64,000 nucleotides of DNA from Pseudomonadota bacterium (GTDB lineage: Bacteria; Pseudomonadota; Alphaproteobacteria; Rhizobiales; Beijerinckiaceae). The stretch is from NCBI GenBank assembly GCA_020161575.1, contig JAIUNR010000003.1:1-64000 (forward strand), given 5' to 3'. The notes beneath the pieces are model-generated. The model was not told where the DNA came from. It saw only the letters and a program-made list of their open reading frames with translations, and searched no databases. Made by a program: the position numbers and the translations under genes. Each line of letters begins with the position of its first letter. The stretch's first letter is position 1. Of this stretch, positions 61,415 through 64,000 are shown one piece after another.

Positions 61415-62619
61415 CAACGTCCTCTTCGCGCGGAAGACAGCACCTCTTCCGGGCTCATGCCAACGAGTTCCTTGTAAACGAACGGATCGGTCGCCCCTTC
61501 CGTGTTGATGACCAGAACACGGGATGCCGCATCAAGGCCAAGGCGCGCACGCTCCGCCGCGCTGCCGGCGACCTGCATAAGCCCGGCGAGACCGACCCCG
61601 CCGCTTTCGCCCGCGACAATGGCAGGGTCCTTGCCAATCGGCTGCGCCAGCCGCCGCATGGCCCTGACGGCTTCATTCTCCTCCAGCGTCATGAACCCAT
61701 CGGCCACGCGCGAAAGAACACGCCAAGCCACGAGCGATGGCTCGCAGCATTCGAGCATGGCCATGATTGTCGGCTCGCCATGCGGGATCTTGACCGGATT
61801 GCCTGCCTGAGCCGATGCGAACAGGCATGCCGCCCGCGCCGGTTCCACGACCACGAAAACCGGGCGTTTCTCGCCGAATACCACCGCCAGATGCCCGGCG
61901 ACAGCCGCCGCGACACCGCCGACACCGGCCTGCACGAAAACATGGGTGGGAGGGGCCGGGATATCCTTCAGGGCTTCCCGCATCATCGCGGTATAGCCTT
62001 GCATCACGAGCCCGGGAATACGCTCGTAACCCGGCCAGGACGTGTCGGACACGATGGTCCAGCCCTCCCTGGTCGCGACCTGCGCCGCCTCCAGAACCGA
62101 ATCGTCGTAAGTTCCCTCGACCCGGATCATCCGAGCGCCAAAACGTCCGATGGCGGCCACGCGCTCGTCGCTGACGCCGGCATGGACGAAAACACTCGAG
62201 CGTGCACCGACAAGCCCCGCCCCCATCGCCACGGATCGCCCGTGATTGCCATCGGTCGCGCAGGCGAAGGTCATCGCGGAAGTGATCGCGCGTATCTCGG
62301 GGGCGTTGATCTCGGCGATGTCCACGTGACGGCCGAGATGCCGGCCCGCCTCCTCGAGCGCGAGCAGGATCACCGCATACGCGCCGCCAAGCGCCTTGAA
62401 ACTGCCCAGCCCGAGACGAAAGCTCTCATCCTTGATGTGCAGCGCGCCGATACCCAGCTCGGCGGCGAGCGACGGGAGAGCATGGAGCGGCGTTGGCACA
62501 TGATCCGGGCGTATCGCCAGGATCCGCTCGACACCCGCGGCAGCCTCGGCACCCAGGGTTTTGGCGTCAATTGGATCAAGCGATTGGCGATAATCCGGGT
62601 GATGATTGGGTAGAAACAT
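61414..62619 (-). CDS. dpaL: Diaminopropionate ammonia-lyase
   Basis: A 401-residue fold-type II PLP enzyme. It turns 2,3-diaminopropionate into pyruvate and two ammonia. PLP lysine lies in LGLGSFKALGGAYAV; the TDGNHGRSVAMGAGLVGA loop binds cofactor phosphate or substrate, and VQAGVGGVAAAVAGHLA is the glycine loop. Length matches YgeX. It heads the operon with two amidohydrolases and diverges from an Lrp-type regulator. Confidence 0.92.
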   Translation of the reverse strand: MFLPNHHPDYRQSLDPIDAKTLGAEAAAGVERILAIRPDHVPTPLHALPSLAAELGIGALHIKDESFRLGLGSFKALGGAYAVILLALEEAGRHLGRHVDIAEINAPEIRAITSAMTFACATDGNHGRSVAMGAGLVGARSSVFVHAGVSDERVAAIGRFGARMIRVEGTYDDSVLEAAQVATREGWTIVSDTSWPGYERIPGLVMQGYTAMMREALKDIPAPPTHVFVQAGVGGVAAAVAGHLAVVFGEKRPVFVVVEPARAACLFASAQAGNPVKIPHGEPTIMAMLECCEPSLVAWRVLSRVADGFMTLEENEAVRAMRRLAQPIGKDPAIVAGESGGVGLAGLMQVAGSAAERARLGLDAASRVLVINTEGATDPFVYKELVGMSPEEVLSSARRGR

Positions 62620-62694
62620 CGTCGATTTCCATCTGTAAGTGATGGAGATATATTTCGTCCTGCTCGATCAAGGCGCTCTTTTTTCAAAGAACAA

Positions 62695-63210
62695 ATGCAA
62701 GAATCTTTCATGACGAGAAACCCGATGCCGAAATCTCCGCCTTCGGTTGCCCTGGATTCCTTCGACTTCGCGATCCTGCGAATGCTGCAACGCGACAATG
62801 CAACGCCCCAGCGTGTGATTGCGGAAGCCGTCAACCTTTCCGCGCCCAGCGTCCAGCGCCGCATCCGGCGCATGGAGGAAACCGGCGTCATTCAGGCAAA
62901 TATCGCGGTTATCGACCCGCAGAAGATCGGGCAATCCATCACCATTTTCGTCGAAGTCGAGGTCATCAGCGAGACCGCGGAACTGATCGATGCCGCAAAA
63001 CGTGAACTCGCGGCGGCACCGGAGGTGCAGCAATGCTACTATGTCACCGGCGAGGCAGATTTCGTGCTTGTCGTGGTCGTGCCCACAATGAGCGACTACG
63101 AGGCGCTGACCCGGCGTCTGTTCTTCGGCAACAACAATGTGAAACGCTTCCGCACCTTCGTGGCGATGGACCGGGTGAAGGTGGGGCTGAGCGTGCCTTT
63201 GGTTGAATGA
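62695..63210 (+). CDS. Lrp/AsnC family transcriptional regulator
   Basis: A 171-residue regulator: N-terminal helix-turn-helix (LDSFDFAILRMLQRDNATPQ, then LSAPSVQRRIRRMEETGVI) and C-terminal RAM domain (about 80-165; YYVTGEADFVLVVVVP). Lrp members respond to amino acids. It diverges from dpaL, its probable target. Several ATGs (62695, 62710, 62725) could start it; none has a strong ribosome site. Confidence 0.88.
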   Translation: MQESFMTRNPMPKSPPSVALDSFDFAILRMLQRDNATPQRVIAEAVNLSAPSVQRRIRRMEETGVIQANIAVIDPQKIGQSITIFVEVEVISETAELIDAAKRELAAAPEVQQCYYVTGEADFVLVVVVPTMSDYEALTRRLFFGNNNVKRFRTFVAMDRVKVGLSVPLVE

Positions 63211-63294
63211 TCTCGCCGGAAAACCGGGCGCAGCTATCCTGCGCGGCGCCCATCACCGCGAGGTCGTGGCCTATGCGGCGGAAAACGACCGATT

Positions 63295-63942
63295 TCAGCG
63301 CGACAGCGCGCTAACCCGATCAAGAGCGCTGGCAAAGCCTTGCAGCGAGATCGAGAGCTGCATGGCGTTCCCGCCATCGGCCGTGGCCTTCAGCTTGAGC
63401 GCGTTGGCCGTACGCAACATTGCCAATGTCGGCGCATCGAAGGCGATATTGACGATACAGCCGATGGGCACGCAGGTGCGAAAGCGCAGCACAGGCATCG
63501 CGGGCTTGTCATCGATCTGCAAGATCACGCCGGAATCAAGCGCAAGGCCGAATGGCATGGCCAGCGTGCCCGAAACAGAGTTGCCATTCGGCGCGTTCAG
63601 CTCGATTGCGAGCACGCGCTGGCCGTTCTGCTGCGCCTGGACTTGTGAGAGCACGCAGCGCTTTGCCGTTCCCTGCAAGACGCAAGCGACCGCCCAGTCC
63701 TTGTGCGCTTCATTCAGCGATGATGCGCCCCCCGGAAGGCCGGACGCGCCTGCACCACCAGCCGGCGCCTGAGCGATCCGATCGCGCTGCGGTGCAGCGA
63801 GCGTGTCCGCATCGGTGATCGTGGTGTCCGGCTTTGAAGGCGGAAGAGGACTGGCTGAAGCGGCGTATCCGGCCCACCCGGCGAAGACCACCTGCAAAGC
63901 GACGATACCCGCAAACCTCAAACAACCCTCGCCGACCCGCAT
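63295..63942 (-). CDS. Invasion-associated locus B (IalB) family protein
   Basis: A 215-residue exported protein. A hydrophobic start (residues about 8-30) serves as signal peptide, followed by a Pro/Ala/Gly linker and the IalB domain from about residue 80: DWAVACVLQGTAKRCVLSQV and RFRTCVPIGCIVNIAFD with the paired cysteines typical of the family. First described in Bartonella but widespread in free-living Alphaproteobacteria; function unknown. Convergent with the Lrp gene. Confidence 0.87.
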   Translation of the reverse strand: MRVGEGCLRFAGIVALQVVFAGWAGYAASASPLPPSKPDTTITDADTLAAPQRDRIAQAPAGGAGASGLPGGASSLNEAHKDWAVACVLQGTAKRCVLSQVQAQQNGQRVLAIELNAPNGNSVSGTLAMPFGLALDSGVILQIDDKPAMPVLRFRTCVPIGCIVNIAFDAPTLAMLRTANALKLKATADGGNAMQLSISLQGFASALDRVSALSR

Positions 63943-64000
63943 ATGACCGTTCTCACCCTTCGAATCACTGTACTTTAGAATTTGATGTTGAAGTTAAATC

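Noticed and set aside
1-64000. CRISPR arrays, rRNA operon, riboswitches
   Set aside because: I saw no regularly spaced direct repeats, no rRNA signature and no riboswitch core while reading the window.

Overview
The window looks like a chromosomal segment from a GC-rich alphaproteobacterium of the Hyphomicrobiales (Rhizobiales). The main reasons are a complete PhyR-NepR-EcfG general stress module, two HWE-type histidine kinases (one a bacteriophytochrome), Irr-type iron-control palindromes, an IsdG-like HmuQ in the heme-uptake locus, and IalB and DUF2865 secreted proteins. The genus cannot be fixed from the sequence alone.

Left part (1-16 kb). A two-gene repressor-like operon has an operator lying inside its own promoter, and a tRNA-like half gene lies nearby; together they hint at the edge of an old mobile element. 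Next come a DUF2865 protein, an Irr-box-preceded ferric-iron ABC pair (fbpA, fbpB, with no ATPase gene beside it), a 3-oxoacid CoA-transferase (scoAB), an AsmA-like protein, an exported DJ-1/PfpI protein, a Crp/Fnr regulator and tRNA-Phe(GAA). A decayed IS5-family relict ends on the stop codon of a TRAP transporter operon (dctPQM). An M24 peptidase-like enzyme follows.

Stress island (16.3-29.9 kb). This is the most striking part. Reading both strands I find fifteen matches to the EcfG promoter (GGAAC-N16/17-CGTT): ten exact with N16, one exact with N17 and four with one mismatch. Each points at a gene start 33 to 104 bases downstream. They serve phyR, nepR-ecfG, a CHASE3/HWE kinase, dps, YihY/BrkB, an SbmA-like ABC exporter, two PRC-barrel proteins, DUF883, CsbD, DUF1328, a Crp regulator and several tiny proteins, including a 23-residue membrane peptide. 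The phyR and nepR promoters face away from each other inside a 30-bp-arm inverted repeat.

Light sensing and nitrogen (30-40 kb). A heme oxygenase and a bacteriophytochrome (PAS-GAF-PHY-HWE kinase-REC) overlap by four bases. A six-gene operon then encodes a polar amino-acid-type ABC transporter, an AllA-like enzyme, a PLP enzyme and a hydantoinase. A divergent FadR-type regulator shares with it a perfect 11-bp-arm operator.

Sulfur (39.9-51.2 kb). A sulfate ABC operon (two binding proteins, CysT, CysW, CysA, a CysB-like LysR regulator and an alpha/beta hydrolase) diverges from an alkanesulfonate operon (flavin reductase, ssuA, ssuD, ssuC, ssuB).

Heme iron (51.4-58.8 kb). hmuTUV and hemP diverge from hmuR-tonB-hmuQ-hutX across an Irr-like palindrome. 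Last come an M20 amidohydrolase, an AllC-like hydrolase and diaminopropionate ammonia-lyase with a divergent Lrp regulator, then an IalB-family protein.
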